Shown here one piece after another: positions 34,098 through 42,940 of a stretch of DNA of 64,000 nt; the first letter of the stretch is position 1; each line of letters starts with the position of its first letter. The stretch comes from Bacillota bacterium (lineage in GTDB: Bacteria; Bacillota; Clostridia; Lachnospirales; Lachnospiraceae), in contig JAQXUQ010000017.1 of NCBI GenBank assembly GCA_029224465.1, positions 54,000 through 117,999 of the forward strand, read 5' to 3'. The notes beneath the pieces were generated by a model, which saw only the letters and a program-made list of their open reading frames with translations, ran no database searches and had not been told where the DNA came from. Made by a program: the position numbers and the translations under genes.

Positions 34098-35800
34098 TTC
34101 TTAGCTCCTTCCGCGCGTTCGTAATCGATGAAGCGCTCCGCGAATTCATCCGGTTTGAGGCCGCATTTCACTGCCAGATCATACAAAGATGTCTTTTTGA
34201 GATACGCGCGGTCCGCAGCCTTTTCATCGGTCAGCACCTTTGCGGGGGTCGAATCCATAATCAGCTGACCGTCCGCGAGTACGATCGCTCTGTCGGTATA
34301 TTCAAGCATCAGATGCATATCATGCGTGATCATGAGGATGGTCAGGCCGAGCTGTTCGTTCAGCTGCTTCAAAAACCCCATGATGCCGGTATAATGGCGG
34401 TAATCCTGTCCGGCGGTCGGCTCGTCCAGAATCAGAATCTCGGGGTGCATGACGAGGATCGAGGCGATGGAGACGCGCTTTTTCTGGCCGAAGCTCAGGG
34501 CGTTTACAGGCCAGTTCCGCATCGGATACAGGCCGCAGATTTTGAGCGTTTCGTTTACACGTTCCGTGATTTCCGCCTGCGGAACGCCGCGGACAGCAAG
34601 CCCCAGACCGACCTCTTCGGAAATCATGGCTTTGCTGATCATCTGATTGGGGCTTTGCATGACAAAACCGATCTTTTCTCCGCGTTCCTTAATGGAAAGA
34701 GGAGATATGTCCTGCCCGTTCAGAAGAATTTCGCCGCGGTCCGGCTTATGAAAACCGCAGATCAGAGAGGCGGTTGTGGATTTGCCGGCGCCGTTTTTGC
34801 CGACAATGCTGACCATCTCTCCTTTGCGGATCATAAACGAGATATCCTTCAGCACCGGTTCGCCCGGCTGATAGGAAAAACAGACATTGCGAAGCGCAAG
34901 TGCCGGCGGATTCGTATTTGTCCGGACAGGCAGAGGCGCGGCACGGAACCAGTTTTGCACCTGCTGCGTATAACGATCCACATGCATCGTCTCTATGTGC
35001 TGCGGATGGTCTTCGGGCCTGATGAGACAGCCGGCGTGCTTGAGAGCGGCAATATACAGCGGCTCCCGGACGCCGTGCGAAGGAAGGATATCCGTGCAGA
35101 GCAGCTCGTCCGGCCGCATATCCGCTGCGATCCGCCCTTCGCTCATGACGATGATCCGGTCCACATCTCTATAAAGGACATCTTCCACGCGGTGTTCAAT
35201 GATTACGACCGTCACATTCTGGGATTTCCGGATATCATCGATGAGTGCGATCGTGTGTTTGCCGGTCGCGGGATCAAGGTTCGCGAGCGGCTCGTCAAAG
35301 AGGAGCACCTTTACATCATCGACGAGAACGCCGCCCAGAGAAACGCGCTGTTTCTGTCCGCCGGAAAGTTCGGAAGGCGAGTGCCGGAGAAAACTTTTCA
35401 TATCGACAATGTCCGCGACGCGGTCCACCTTGCGGAACATTTCTTCCTGCGCGACCGCGTCGTTTTCGAGCGCGAACGCAAGGTCTTCCGCAACGGTCAG
35501 ACCGATGAACTGTCCGTCTGTATCCTGCAAAACAGTACCGACAACCTTCGACATGCCAAAGACGCCCGCTTCCGCGGGATCAAGGCCGCCTACCTGCAGC
35601 GTTCCCTGCGTTTCTCCCGCAAAAGAACACGGAATCAGAGCGTTCATACAGTGCGCGAGTGTGGATTTTCCGCAGCCGGATGGCCCGGTGATCAGAATCT
35701 TTTCGCCGGGATAGATTTTCAGATTGATGTCTGTGAGGGTCGGTTCTTTCTGCGAGCGGTATTTGAAGGAATAGTGGCTGAACTCGATGATCGGATCCAA
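34094..35800 (-). CDS. ecfA: ECF transporter ATPase with two fused nucleotide-binding domains
   Basis: 568-residue fusion of two ABC ATPase domains (YkoD-like layout). Domain one has Walker [14 protein letters not shown], signature LSGGQKQR and Walker B VLLFDEPLANLDP. Domain two has Walker A GKNGAGKSTTASL, LSFGQKKR and LILDEPTAGQD. The second signature is LSFGQ, a known variant in ECF ATPases. It therefore supplies both ATPase subunits of the module in one chain. It starts at 35800 behind AGAAAGGGG on the minus strand and is followed by ecfT. Confidence 0.93.
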   Translation of the reverse strand: MDPIIEFSHYSFKYRSQKEPTLTDINLKIYPGEKILITGPSGCGKSTLAHCMNALIPCSFAGETQGTLQVGGLDPAEAGVFGMSKVVGTVLQDTDGQFIGLTVAEDLAFALENDAVAQEEMFRKVDRVADIVDMKSFLRHSPSELSGGQKQRVSLGGVLVDDVKVLLFDEPLANLDPATGKHTIALIDDIRKSQNVTVVIIEHRVEDVLYRDVDRIIVMSEGRIAADMRPDELLCTDILPSHGVREPLYIAALKHAGCLIRPEDHPQHIETMHVDRYTQQVQNWFRAAPLPVRTNTNPPALALRNVCFSYQPGEPVLKDISFMIRKGEMVSIVGKNGAGKSTTASLICGFHKPDRGEILLNGQDISPLSIKERGEKIGFVMQSPNQMISKAMISEEVGLGLAVRGVPQAEITERVNETLKICGLYPMRNWPVNALSFGQKKRVSIASILVMHPEILILDEPTAGQDYRHYTGIMGFLKQLNEQLGLTILMITHDMHLMLEYTDRAIVLADGQLIMDSTPAKVLTDEKAADRAYLKKTSLYDLAVKCGLKPDEFAERFIDYERAEGAKK

Positions 35801-35968
35801 ATTGCTGCCCCTTTCTGTGAACAGGATCGAATGACAACAGACAAATCATACCATATCCGCGGCAGAATTGGACAGTACGCTGAATTTATCCGTAGCCGCC
35901 GGTACCGGAAAATGTTATTCTTTCGGATGTAACAGATTCTTATCTTATGAATGAGAGGAGTAAAGGAA

Positions 35969-36520
35969 ATGAACAAGAAATTCGGCATTAAAGAGGTCGT
36001 TGCAATGGGCATCGGCACTGCGCTGTTTGTTGTGCTGACGGAAGTGCAGATCCCGATCGGAATCCCGAACACATCCCTGCAGCCGCGTATGGCGGTTCTG
36101 GCGTTCCTGTCCGCCATTTTCGGGCCGCTTGTCGGCGCGGTCATTGGTCTTCTGGGACACGCGCTCGGTGACGCGCTGTTCTATGGAAGCGTTTGGTGGA
36201 GCTGGGTCTTCCCGGAAGCGGTTGTCGGTATCGCGATCGGCGCGTTTGCCAAGAAGTTCGCTGTCCGCGAGGGCGGTTTTGATAAGAAAAACATCATCCT
36301 CTTCAACGTAATGCAGGTCATCGCAAATGCCGTCGCATGGATGCTGTGCGCACCGGTTCTGGATATTCTCGTTTATGCGGAACCTGCGAACAAGGTTTTC
36401 CTTCAGGGTATTTTCGCTTTTCTTGGCAACATCATTATTATCGGCGTGCTGGGCTCGCTCCTTCTTGCCGCATATTCGAAGATGGCCGGCAAGAGTTCTT
36501 CCCTTTCAAAGGAGGACTGA
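35969..36520 (+). CDS. ECF transporter substrate-binding S component (UPF0397 family)
   Basis: 183-residue integral membrane protein of the UPF0397 (ECF-type S component) family. The family hallmark is near the start: IPNTSLQPRMAVLAFLSAIF, then GHALGDALFYGSVWWSWVFPE. Six hydrophobic segments are visible, ending with a Lys/Ser-rich tail. It captures the small substrate for the ATPase/T-component pair encoded divergently 168 bases away. The substrate of this family is not settled (a vitamin or precursor). ATG 35969 follows GAGAGGAG. Confidence 0.88.
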   Translation: MNKKFGIKEVVAMGIGTALFVVLTEVQIPIGIPNTSLQPRMAVLAFLSAIFGPLVGAVIGLLGHALGDALFYGSVWWSWVFPEAVVGIAIGAFAKKFAVREGGFDKKNIILFNVMQVIANAVAWMLCAPVLDILVYAEPANKVFLQGIFAFLGNIIIIGVLGSLLLAAYSKMAGKSSSLSKED

Positions 36521-36611
36521 GGCATCTTCCGGCGCAAACCCGGGCATTCCCGAAAGGGATGGCGGGTCCTGCCAAAGAAGACGGAAGCGCTTGACTTTTG
36601 AATTCAACTGA

Positions 36612-36627
36612 GTTAGCCTATACTAAC
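36612..36627 (+). promoter_or_regulatory. DtxR/IdeR-like operator upstream of the Cys-rich protein
   Basis: GTTAGCCTATACTAAC is an imperfect dyad (GTTAG-N6-CTAAC) matching the central GTTAGCCTA and the CTAA arm of known iron-dependent DtxR-family boxes. It contains the probable -10 TATACT (36619-36624). A TTGACT at 36591 is too far for a standard -35; TTGAAT at 36598 is closer. It suggests repression by iron or manganese. Confidence 0.55.
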
Positions 36628-36651
36628 AAGAGAAGAAAGGAGTCACGCGTC

Positions 36652-36831
36652 ATGCTTGCCAATATAATAATTATCGCCATCCTCGCCGGTCTGGTTACAC
36701 TCGCGATCCGGAAGATTGTGAGAGACAAAAAGACCGGTGCCGGTTCCTGCGGCTGCGGCTGCAGCAGCTGTCCTTCACACAGCTGCTGCCATCCGTCCGA
36801 GATACCGGAGAGATTCAAATTGAAGAAATAG
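36652..36831 (+). CDS. FeoB-associated Cys-rich membrane protein
   Basis: 59-residue protein with one N-terminal membrane helix (ANIIIIAILAGLVTLAIRKI) and a Cys cluster after it (CGCGCSSC followed by HSCC). This is the arrangement of the small Cys-rich proteins usually encoded behind feoB, the ferrous iron permease. No feoA or feoB is present here, so it is an orphan. ATG 36652 follows AAGAAAGGAG. A DtxR-like box lies upstream and a terminator directly downstream, so it is a single-gene iron-responsive unit. Confidence 0.85.
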   Translation: MLANIIIIAILAGLVTLAIRKIVRDKKTGAGSCGCGCSSCPSHSCCHPSEIPERFKLKK

Positions 36832-36841
36832 TTTTCCGGCG

Positions 36842-36870
36842 GGCGGTTCCTACGGGAGCCGCCTGTTTTT
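36842..36870 (+). terminator. Intrinsic terminator after the Cys-rich protein gene
   Basis: GGCGGTTCC pairs with GGAGCCGCC (one G-U pair) around TACG, followed by five T at 36866-36870. Confidence 0.85.
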
Positions 36871-36967
36871 ACGTGACCTTAACATCCGTCCGATGCCGTG
36901 TCTCTGCCTGTGTGTTACAATGAAACAGATGAACAAAGAGAGTGAAAAGAACCGAAAGGAAGAGACG

Positions 36968-37642
36968 ATGGACGAGAACAGGTATCCTTTATTTAACAGA
37001 GTAAGACATGACCCTGATGTCAAGGTCTACATCAGCGAGCAGAACATAGCCATGAAAGCGCTCGGATTCACGGAGCACTCGCAGGCGCACGTAAAGGTCG
37101 TCGCCGACCGTACCGCGGAGATTCTGGAAGAGCTGGGCGACTCCGATCACACGATTGATCTCGCGCTGACCGCCGCGTGGCTGCACGATATCGGCAATAT
37201 CGTGAACCGGAAAGACCACAGCCAGTCCGGCGCCATGATGGCATTCGAGATTCTGCGCGGCATGCAGGTTCCGGCGGAGGATATCGCGAAGATCATCTGC
37301 GCGATCGGCAATCATGACGAGGGTACGGGTGTTCCGGTCAGCCGGATTTCGGCGGCTCTGATTCTGGCGGACAAGTCGGACGTCCGCAGAAGCCGTGTGC
37401 AGAACGAGGACTTTTCCTCGTTCGATATACACGACCGCGTCAATTATTCCGTCACGCAGTCGCAGCTCAAGATCAACAAAAGCCATACGGCGATCAAGCT
37501 GAAGCTGGAAATCGACACCAAGTACGGAGAGATCGGAGAATTTCTGGAAATCTTTATGGAACGGATGCTTCTGTGCAGAAGAGCTGCGGCCTATCTGCAG
37601 ATGGAGTTTCATCTGATTATTAACGAGCAGACATTGTTTTGA
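36968..37642 (+). CDS. HD-domain phosphohydrolase
   Basis: 224-residue cytoplasmic HD-superfamily protein. The metal-binding HD pattern is complete: HSQAHVKVVA (first His), AAWLHDIGN (HD pair), later IGNHDEG and LADKSDVRRSRV, where the last Asp is. Such proteins hydrolyse phosphate esters, often of nucleotides; this one recalls the group linked to RNase Y-like HD modules, but the substrate is unknown. ATG 36968 follows AAAGGAAGAG; the open frame starts at 36893, but the earlier codons lack a good site. Confidence 0.85.
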   Translation: MDENRYPLFNRVRHDPDVKVYISEQNIAMKALGFTEHSQAHVKVVADRTAEILEELGDSDHTIDLALTAAWLHDIGNIVNRKDHSQSGAMMAFEILRGMQVPAEDIAKIICAIGNHDEGTGVPVSRISAALILADKSDVRRSRVQNEDFSSFDIHDRVNYSVTQSQLKINKSHTAIKLKLEIDTKYGEIGEFLEIFMERMLLCRRAAAYLQMEFHLIINEQTLF

Positions 37643-37668
37643 CGGGAAGACATTGATTTGCGGGGCAA

Positions 37669-37712
37669 GTGCGGCAATGTCCCGCGCCGGGCAGATGCGC
37701 CCGGTGCCGCAC
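37669..37712 (+). other. GC-rich hairpin before the LytTR regulator gene
   Basis: GTGCGGCA (37669-37676) pairs with TGCCGCAC (37705-37712), and inside it CCGGGC (37687-37692) pairs with GCCCGG (37699-37704). The second helix stacks on the first with a bulge on the left side. It lies eight to ten bases ahead of the ribosome binding site at 37718 and has no T run. Confidence 0.55.
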
Positions 37713-37729
37713 AATCTGGAGGACACCGC

Positions 37730-38428
37730 ATGATCCGGATCGCGATTGTAGAAGATGAGCAGCTGTACGCGGATCAGCTCGCAGAATATATGGACCGTTT
37801 CACAAAGGAAACCGGCGAACAGATCCGGCTGACCTTTTTCTGTGACGGAGAGGATATCGCGGTTTCGTATAAGCCCGAGTTTGACATCATTCTGATGGAC
37901 ATTCAGATGCAGTTCATGGACGGGATGACAGCGGCCGAGAAAATCCGCGCGCTCGATCAGAAGGTCATCATCATGTTTATCACCAATATGATGCAGTACG
38001 CAATCCGTGGCTATCAGGTGGACGCGCTTGATTATATCGTGAAGCCGGTCTCGTATTTCTCGTTTGCGCAGAAGCTGCAGCGGGCGATCAACCGTCTTCC
38101 GAAAGAGAATGTGCATACGGTAACAGTGAACAGTGCCGCCGGCGTATACCGGATTATCGCAGAGGATATCTACTACATCGAAAGTGAAGGGCACAGTCTG
38201 ATTTTCCATACGAAAGGCGGAGATTACAGGGAACGCGGCAAGATGCAGGACCGCGAGGCGGAGCTTGCGCCGTTCGGCTTTTTCCGCAGCAATAAAGGCT
38301 ATCTTGTCAATCTGGACGCGGTGGACGGCGTGCAGGACGGGTGCTGCCTGGTGCACGGACAGAAGCTTCTGATCGCGCGGGCCAGAAAGAACGAATTCCT
38401 GACGGCGCTCGCGCAGCATATGGGATGA
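37730..38428 (+). CDS. LytTR-family response regulator
   Basis: 232-residue response regulator (AgrA/VirR class). The receiver domain opens IAIVEDEQLYA, with the phosphoacceptor at D57 in ILMDIQMQFMDG, and Lys near residue 105 in DYIVKPVSYFSF. The C-terminal LytTR DNA-binding domain includes IYYIESEGHSLIFHT and FFRSNKGYLVNLDAVDGV. It should bind direct repeats in promoters. ATG 37730 follows TCTGGAGGAC. The cognate sensor kinase gene follows after 33 bases. Confidence 0.93.
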   Translation: MIRIAIVEDEQLYADQLAEYMDRFTKETGEQIRLTFFCDGEDIAVSYKPEFDIILMDIQMQFMDGMTAAEKIRALDQKVIIMFITNMMQYAIRGYQVDALDYIVKPVSYFSFAQKLQRAINRLPKENVHTVTVNSAAGVYRIIAEDIYYIESEGHSLIFHTKGGDYRERGKMQDREAELAPFGFFRSNKGYLVNLDAVDGVQDGCCLVHGQKLLIARARKNEFLTALAQHMG

Positions 38429-38461
38429 ACATATGCAAAACATAACCGGAGGAACCTTCCC

Positions 38462-39790
38462 ATGAATCCGTCAGAAATCTATACCGATATACCGAGATTA
38501 TATACGGCGATCGCCGAGTGTGCGGCCTGTCTTCTGTACTGCGTGGCTCTGCCGCGAAAGAAGAGGAAGCCGCTTATGTTTATCGCGGCGACGGCGGCCT
38601 TTTTCGCGGCGGATGCCTTCTGGCTGATCCTGACCGACAATGTCCCCGACGTTTTCTGGATTCCCTGCATGTTCGCGGCGATGGGACTGATGCTGCTGTA
38701 CCTGCGTTCCATGCTCGAGGGCAATTTCCGGAGTGTGGTGTACACGATGCTGAAAGCGCTTCTGATCGCGGAATTCATGGCGTCGCTGGAATGGCAGATC
38801 GACTGCTTCTTCCGGGATGTTTCGGGGCTTCCGCGCGCTGCGGGTGCAGTTTTTGTTCCCGTGATTTATCTTCTCGTTTCGTATATCGCCTTCCTTTTCG
38901 AAAAACAGATGCATCAGGGAGATTTTCTGATCGAGATCGGACCGCAGGATCTTGTGATGACCATGCTGATTGTGCTGCTTTCGTTCTTCGCGAGCAACCT
39001 GTCATTTCTGGATATTCAGACGCCGTTCAGCGGAAATCTGCGTCCGGACATTTTCAATATCAGAACACTCGTGGATCTGACCGGGCTCGCGTTTGTTTTT
39101 GCGTATCAAAGTCATGTATATGAAGCGGCTGCGGAAAAGGAACTGATCAACATCAATGCGATGCTCAAGGCACAGTACGAGCATTACCGCAACTATCAGG
39201 AGAGCATTGATCTGATCAATTACAAGTATCATGATCTCAAGCACCAGCTGGCAGGCCTTCGTGCCGAAGCCGATCCCGAGAAACGGGCCGCGTGGATCGA
39301 CGCAATGAGCAGAGAGCTGCAGGCATACAAGCCGGAGACACAGACAGGGAACCATGTACTGGACGGCATCCTGGATCAGAAGATGCCGCTCATCCGCAAC
39401 AACAAAATCAAGTTCACCTGCGTCGCCGACGGAAAGCTTCTGGATTTCATGCATGTCACCGATATCTGCACGATTTTCGGAAACGCGCTTGACAACGCGA
39501 TCGAGAGCGTGGTTACACAGGAGGATCCGGAAAAACGGCTGATTCACATGACGATCGCGCCGAGAAAAAAGTTCGTCTACATCGAGGTGGACGATTACTG
39601 CGATCACGAGGTGCGCTTCCGCGGCGGGCAGCCGGTGACCAGCAAGCAGGACAGGGAAAATCACGGCTTTGGCGTCAAGAGTATTTCCTATACGGCGCAG
39701 AAGTATGGTGGCAGCGTCAGTTTTGCCCTGCAAAACAACTTCTTCGAAATGAAACTGCTGATTCCGGTTCCGGAGGACGCGCAGGAATAA
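38462..39790 (+). CDS. Sensor histidine kinase with GHKL domain
   Basis: 442-residue membrane kinase of the HPK10 (AgrC/VirS) class. About six helices in the first 220 residues form the sensor. The dimerisation helix contains the phosphoacceptor His in YHDLKHQLAGLR. The ATPase domain has the N box FGNALDNAIESV and the G box HGFGVKSI. It probably responds to a peptide or envelope signal and pairs with the upstream LytTR regulator. No propeptide gene is visible nearby. The next genes are two GH3 glucosidases, possible targets. Confidence 0.92.
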   Translation: MNPSEIYTDIPRLYTAIAECAACLLYCVALPRKKRKPLMFIAATAAFFAADAFWLILTDNVPDVFWIPCMFAAMGLMLLYLRSMLEGNFRSVVYTMLKALLIAEFMASLEWQIDCFFRDVSGLPRAAGAVFVPVIYLLVSYIAFLFEKQMHQGDFLIEIGPQDLVMTMLIVLLSFFASNLSFLDIQTPFSGNLRPDIFNIRTLVDLTGLAFVFAYQSHVYEAAAEKELININAMLKAQYEHYRNYQESIDLINYKYHDLKHQLAGLRAEADPEKRAAWIDAMSRELQAYKPETQTGNHVLDGILDQKMPLIRNNKIKFTCVADGKLLDFMHVTDICTIFGNALDNAIESVVTQEDPEKRLIHMTIAPRKKFVYIEVDDYCDHEVRFRGGQPVTSKQDRENHGFGVKSISYTAQKYGGSVSFALQNNFFEMKLLIPVPEDAQE

Positions 39791-39806
39791 GATTGCGGGA
39801 AGACCG

Positions 39807-39877
39807 ATATCCCTTGAAACCATTCATGACAGAAATCGTACTGTTCATGTCATGTATGGTTCCAAGGGATATTTTTT
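39807..39877 (+). terminator. Long intrinsic terminator after the sensor kinase gene
   Basis: A 25-base arm (39807-39831, starting ATATCCCTTG) pairs with 39848-39872 (ending CCAAGGGATAT) with two mismatches, followed by T to 39877. It separates the regulatory pair from the glucosidase operon. Confidence 0.88.
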
Positions 39878-39945
39878 GTTTATACTGCACGAAGAAGCAG
39901 AAAGTTTATTTGTTTTTTGCATGGACTGCGAGTGAGGAGACTTAC

Positions 39946-42408
39946 ATGAAGCACGCGGATATCATCAGCAGAATGACCGCCGAGGAGAAAGCGGCGTTTC
40001 TCTCGGGAAAGAGCGAATGGGAGTCGTGGAATTTTGACCGGCTGGGCATTCCCTCGATTTTTATGTCGGACGGCCCGAGCGGCATCCGCAAGCAGGCAGG
40101 AGAAGGTGATCATCTGGGACTGAATCCTTCTGTGCCCGCGACCTGTTTTCCCTCTTCCGCGACGATCTGCAACAGCTGGGATGAAGCTCTCGCGCAGCAG
40201 GTCGGAGAAGGACTGGGCAAAGAGGCCATGGCCGAAGGCGTCAATGTGCTTCTGGGCCCCGGCATGAACATCAAACGCAATCCTTTATGCGGAAGAAACT
40301 TCGAGTATTTCTCGGAAGATCCGTATCTGACCGGCAAAATGGCGGCGGCCGAAATCCGCGGCATCCAGTCGGAAGGCGTTTCCGCCTGCTGCAAGCACTT
40401 CGCGGTAAACTCGCAGGAGACACGCCGGATGGCGATGAATTCCGTTCTGGATGAGAGAACGCTTCGCGAGATTTACCTGACCGCATTTGAAATCGCGGTA
40501 AAGGAAAGCCATCCGATGTCCGTGATGTCCAGCTACAACGAGGTGAACGGCGTATACGCGAACGAAAACAGGCACCTTCTGATGGACATTCTCCGGAAAG
40601 ACTGGGGATTTGACGGCTATGTTGTGACAGACTGGGGCGCTTCGAATGACCACGCGCTGGGCGTTAAGAACGGCTCGAATCTGGAAATGCCCAATCCCGG
40701 CCTTGATTCCGCGCGGGAGCTTCTTGCCGCCGTGGAATCCGGAAAAATTTCACAAAGCGACATTGATGAGCGCGTCGACGAGCTGCTGGATGTTGTGATC
40801 CGGCTTTCGGAGAACGCGGATAAATTTAATAAAGAGAAACGGGCGTCCCTTGATAAAGAGGCGCTGCACAAGGACAATCACGAGCTCGCAAGGCGCGCGG
40901 CGCAGGAGAGCATCGTCCTTCTGAAAAATGAAGACAAGATTCTTCCGCTTGCCGGCGGCACAAGGGTCGCGGTGATCGGCGACTTCGCTTTCGAACCCAG
41001 GTATCAGGGCGCCGGATCTTCCATGGTGAACGCGACGCATGTGGAATCCGTTCAGGAAGTAATCGGAAACTACGATCTGCAGATCGCGGGTATGGCAAGA
41101 GGCTATAAGCGCGACGGCACCGAAGACATCAATATGACGCAGGAAGCGATCACGCTCGCGAAAAACGCGGATGTCGTGCTGGTTTTCTTCGGACTCAACG
41201 AGCAGTCCGAGTCGGAAGGCCTCGACAGAACGCATCTTCGGATTCCGCAGAATCAGATCGCTCTGATGCAGGAAATTCATAAGGTCAATGAGAATACGGT
41301 CGGCATCATCAGCGCGGGCTCCGCAATCGAGATGCCCTGGCACCACCACTTCAAAGGCCTGCTGCACGGATACCTTTCGGGGCAGGCGGGCGCGTCTGCG
41401 GTCATGGATGTTTTGACCGGAAAGATCAATCCTTCCGGAAAGCTTGCCGAGACCATCCTCAAGAAGTACGAGGATACGCCGTCATACCCGTATTATCCGG
41501 CGGTCGAGCGCAGCTCCGAGTACCGTGAGGCCATTTATGTCGGCTACCGTTATTATGAGAGCGCGGACGTTTCGGTGGTCTATCCGTTCGGCTTCGGCCT
41601 TTCGTATACGACATTCCGGTATTCGGATCTTGCGGTTACGGATGAAGGCGTGACTTTCAAGCTGAAAAACACCGGCAAATGCGACGGCGCCGAAGTCGCG
41701 CAGCTCTATGTCGGCATGCGGGATGCGAGAGTTTTCCGTGCCAAGAGAGAGCTCAAGGGCTTCCGCAAGGTGTTCCTCAAAGCCGGGGAGGAGAAGACGG
41801 TTACGATCCCGTTTGACGACAAAACATTCCGGTTCTGGAATATCAGAACAAACCGCTGGGAAGTCGAGGGCGGCACGTACATTATCAGTATCGGATGCAA
41901 TTCAAGGCAGATCCTTCTAAGCAAAGACCTTGTGAAGGAAGGAACGATGCGGGAGCTTCCGTACGATGCGGACAAGATTGTTCCTTACTATACGGCGGAT
42001 GTTTCCAAGATCAGCGACGCGGAGTTCGCGCAGATTTTAGGGCACGCGGTTCCGTCCGGCGCGTGGAATCATGACAGTATCGGCATCAACGACGCGCTCT
42101 GCCAGATGTATTATGCGAAGAGCGGCCTTGCGAGGAAGATCTACAAGGTGCTGGACAACAAGCTCAAGAAATCGCAGGAGGCCGGCGGCGTGCCGGATCT
42201 GAATACCATGTTCCAGTACAACATGCCGTTCCGGGCGATCGCGAAAATGACAGGCGGCATGGTTTCGATGGATATGGTCCGGAGCATTGTACGCATGGTG
42301 AACGGCCATTTCTTCCGGGGGCTTGGCGGTGTGATCGGAGGATTTTTCAAAAACAGCAGCGCGAACAAAAAATACCTGCGCAAGATCAGCGGTAAGGAGG
42401 GCAAATAA
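39946..42408 (+). CDS. GH3 beta-glucosidase, standard domain order, cytoplasmic
   Basis: 820-residue GH3 glycosidase. The N-terminal TIM-barrel domain contains the substrate-binding SDGPSGIRK and KHF (CCKHFAVNSQE) motifs and the nucleophile D229 in VVTDWGAS. The GH3 C-terminal domain follows (from about residue 310, QESIVLLKNEDKILPL), then a fibronectin III-like domain (about 560-660). A C-terminal extension of about 150 residues with short hydrophobic segments is beyond the usual length and of unknown role. There is no signal peptide. ATG 39946 follows GTGAGGAGAC. The end overlaps the tight start of the GtrA-like gene. Confidence 0.94.
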   Translation: MKHADIISRMTAEEKAAFLSGKSEWESWNFDRLGIPSIFMSDGPSGIRKQAGEGDHLGLNPSVPATCFPSSATICNSWDEALAQQVGEGLGKEAMAEGVNVLLGPGMNIKRNPLCGRNFEYFSEDPYLTGKMAAAEIRGIQSEGVSACCKHFAVNSQETRRMAMNSVLDERTLREIYLTAFEIAVKESHPMSVMSSYNEVNGVYANENRHLLMDILRKDWGFDGYVVTDWGASNDHALGVKNGSNLEMPNPGLDSARELLAAVESGKISQSDIDERVDELLDVVIRLSENADKFNKEKRASLDKEALHKDNHELARRAAQESIVLLKNEDKILPLAGGTRVAVIGDFAFEPRYQGAGSSMVNATHVESVQEVIGNYDLQIAGMARGYKRDGTEDINMTQEAITLAKNADVVLVFFGLNEQSESEGLDRTHLRIPQNQIALMQEIHKVNENTVGIISAGSAIEMPWHHHFKGLLHGYLSGQAGASAVMDVLTGKINPSGKLAETILKKYEDTPSYPYYPAVERSSEYREAIYVGYRYYESADVSVVYPFGFGLSYTTFRYSDLAVTDEGVTFKLKNTGKCDGAEVAQLYVGMRDARVFRAKRELKGFRKVFLKAGEEKTVTIPFDDKTFRFWNIRTNRWEVEGGTYIISIGCNSRQILLSKDLVKEGTMRELPYDADKIVPYYTADVSKISDAEFAQILGHAVPSGAWNHDSIGINDALCQMYYAKSGLARKIYKVLDNKLKKSQEAGGVPDLNTMFQYNMPFRAIAKMTGGMVSMDMVRSIVRMVNGHFFRGLGGVIGGFFKNSSANKKYLRKISGKEGK

Positions 42409-42918
42409 ATGCTTAAGAATTTCACGAAGGAACATCCCGATCTGTGGCAGTTCATAATGTTCAATCTTTTATCGAACATTTCGACGATCACCCGTTTCGT
42501 CCTGACATGGGTCGGCACAGCGCTTTTTGTATCCGCGATGCAGCTGACATCGCCGTTTAAACTGGCGATTTTCGATTATACAACGGAAGGCTCCCACGGA
42601 CTCGGAGGCTTTCTGACATTCCTGGTCGCGGAAGTCATGGCGCAGGTCGTCAACTTCTTCGTCCAGAAGAACTGGGTTTTCAAATCGAATGCCGATTTCG
42701 GAAAATCCGCACCAAAGTATGCCGTTCTTGCAGTTCTGATCGTTGTCGTCAATCTGGTGCTGCCCGGATACGTAACGAACTTCTGCATTAACACACTGGG
42801 ACTTGGCTCCGGCCTTGCAGCGACCATCGCTTCGGTTGTCAATACGCTGCTCGCGGTTGTCGTCAGCTTCCCGCTGCTCAAGTTCTGGATCATGCCTTCG
42901 GATAAGCCGAAGCAGTAA
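42409..42918 (+). CDS. GtrA-like membrane protein
   Basis: 169-residue protein with four hydrophobic helices and the GtrA-like pattern: helix one QFIMFNLLSNISTITRFVL, then VNFFVQKNWVFKSN after helix two, which matches the conserved F..R/K.WVF motif of the family. GtrA proteins are thought to help flip undecaprenyl-linked sugars, but for most members the role is unproven. The start immediately follows the GH3 stop (TAAATG). It sits between two glucosidase genes, so it may take part in glycan or glucoside handling at the membrane. Confidence 0.85.
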   Translation: MLKNFTKEHPDLWQFIMFNLLSNISTITRFVLTWVGTALFVSAMQLTSPFKLAIFDYTTEGSHGLGGFLTFLVAEVMAQVVNFFVQKNWVFKSNADFGKSAPKYAVLAVLIVVVNLVLPGYVTNFCINTLGLGSGLAATIASVVNTLLAVVVSFPLLKFWIMPSDKPKQ

Positions 42919-42940
42919 AGGAAAAGGGGAGGAAGAAACA

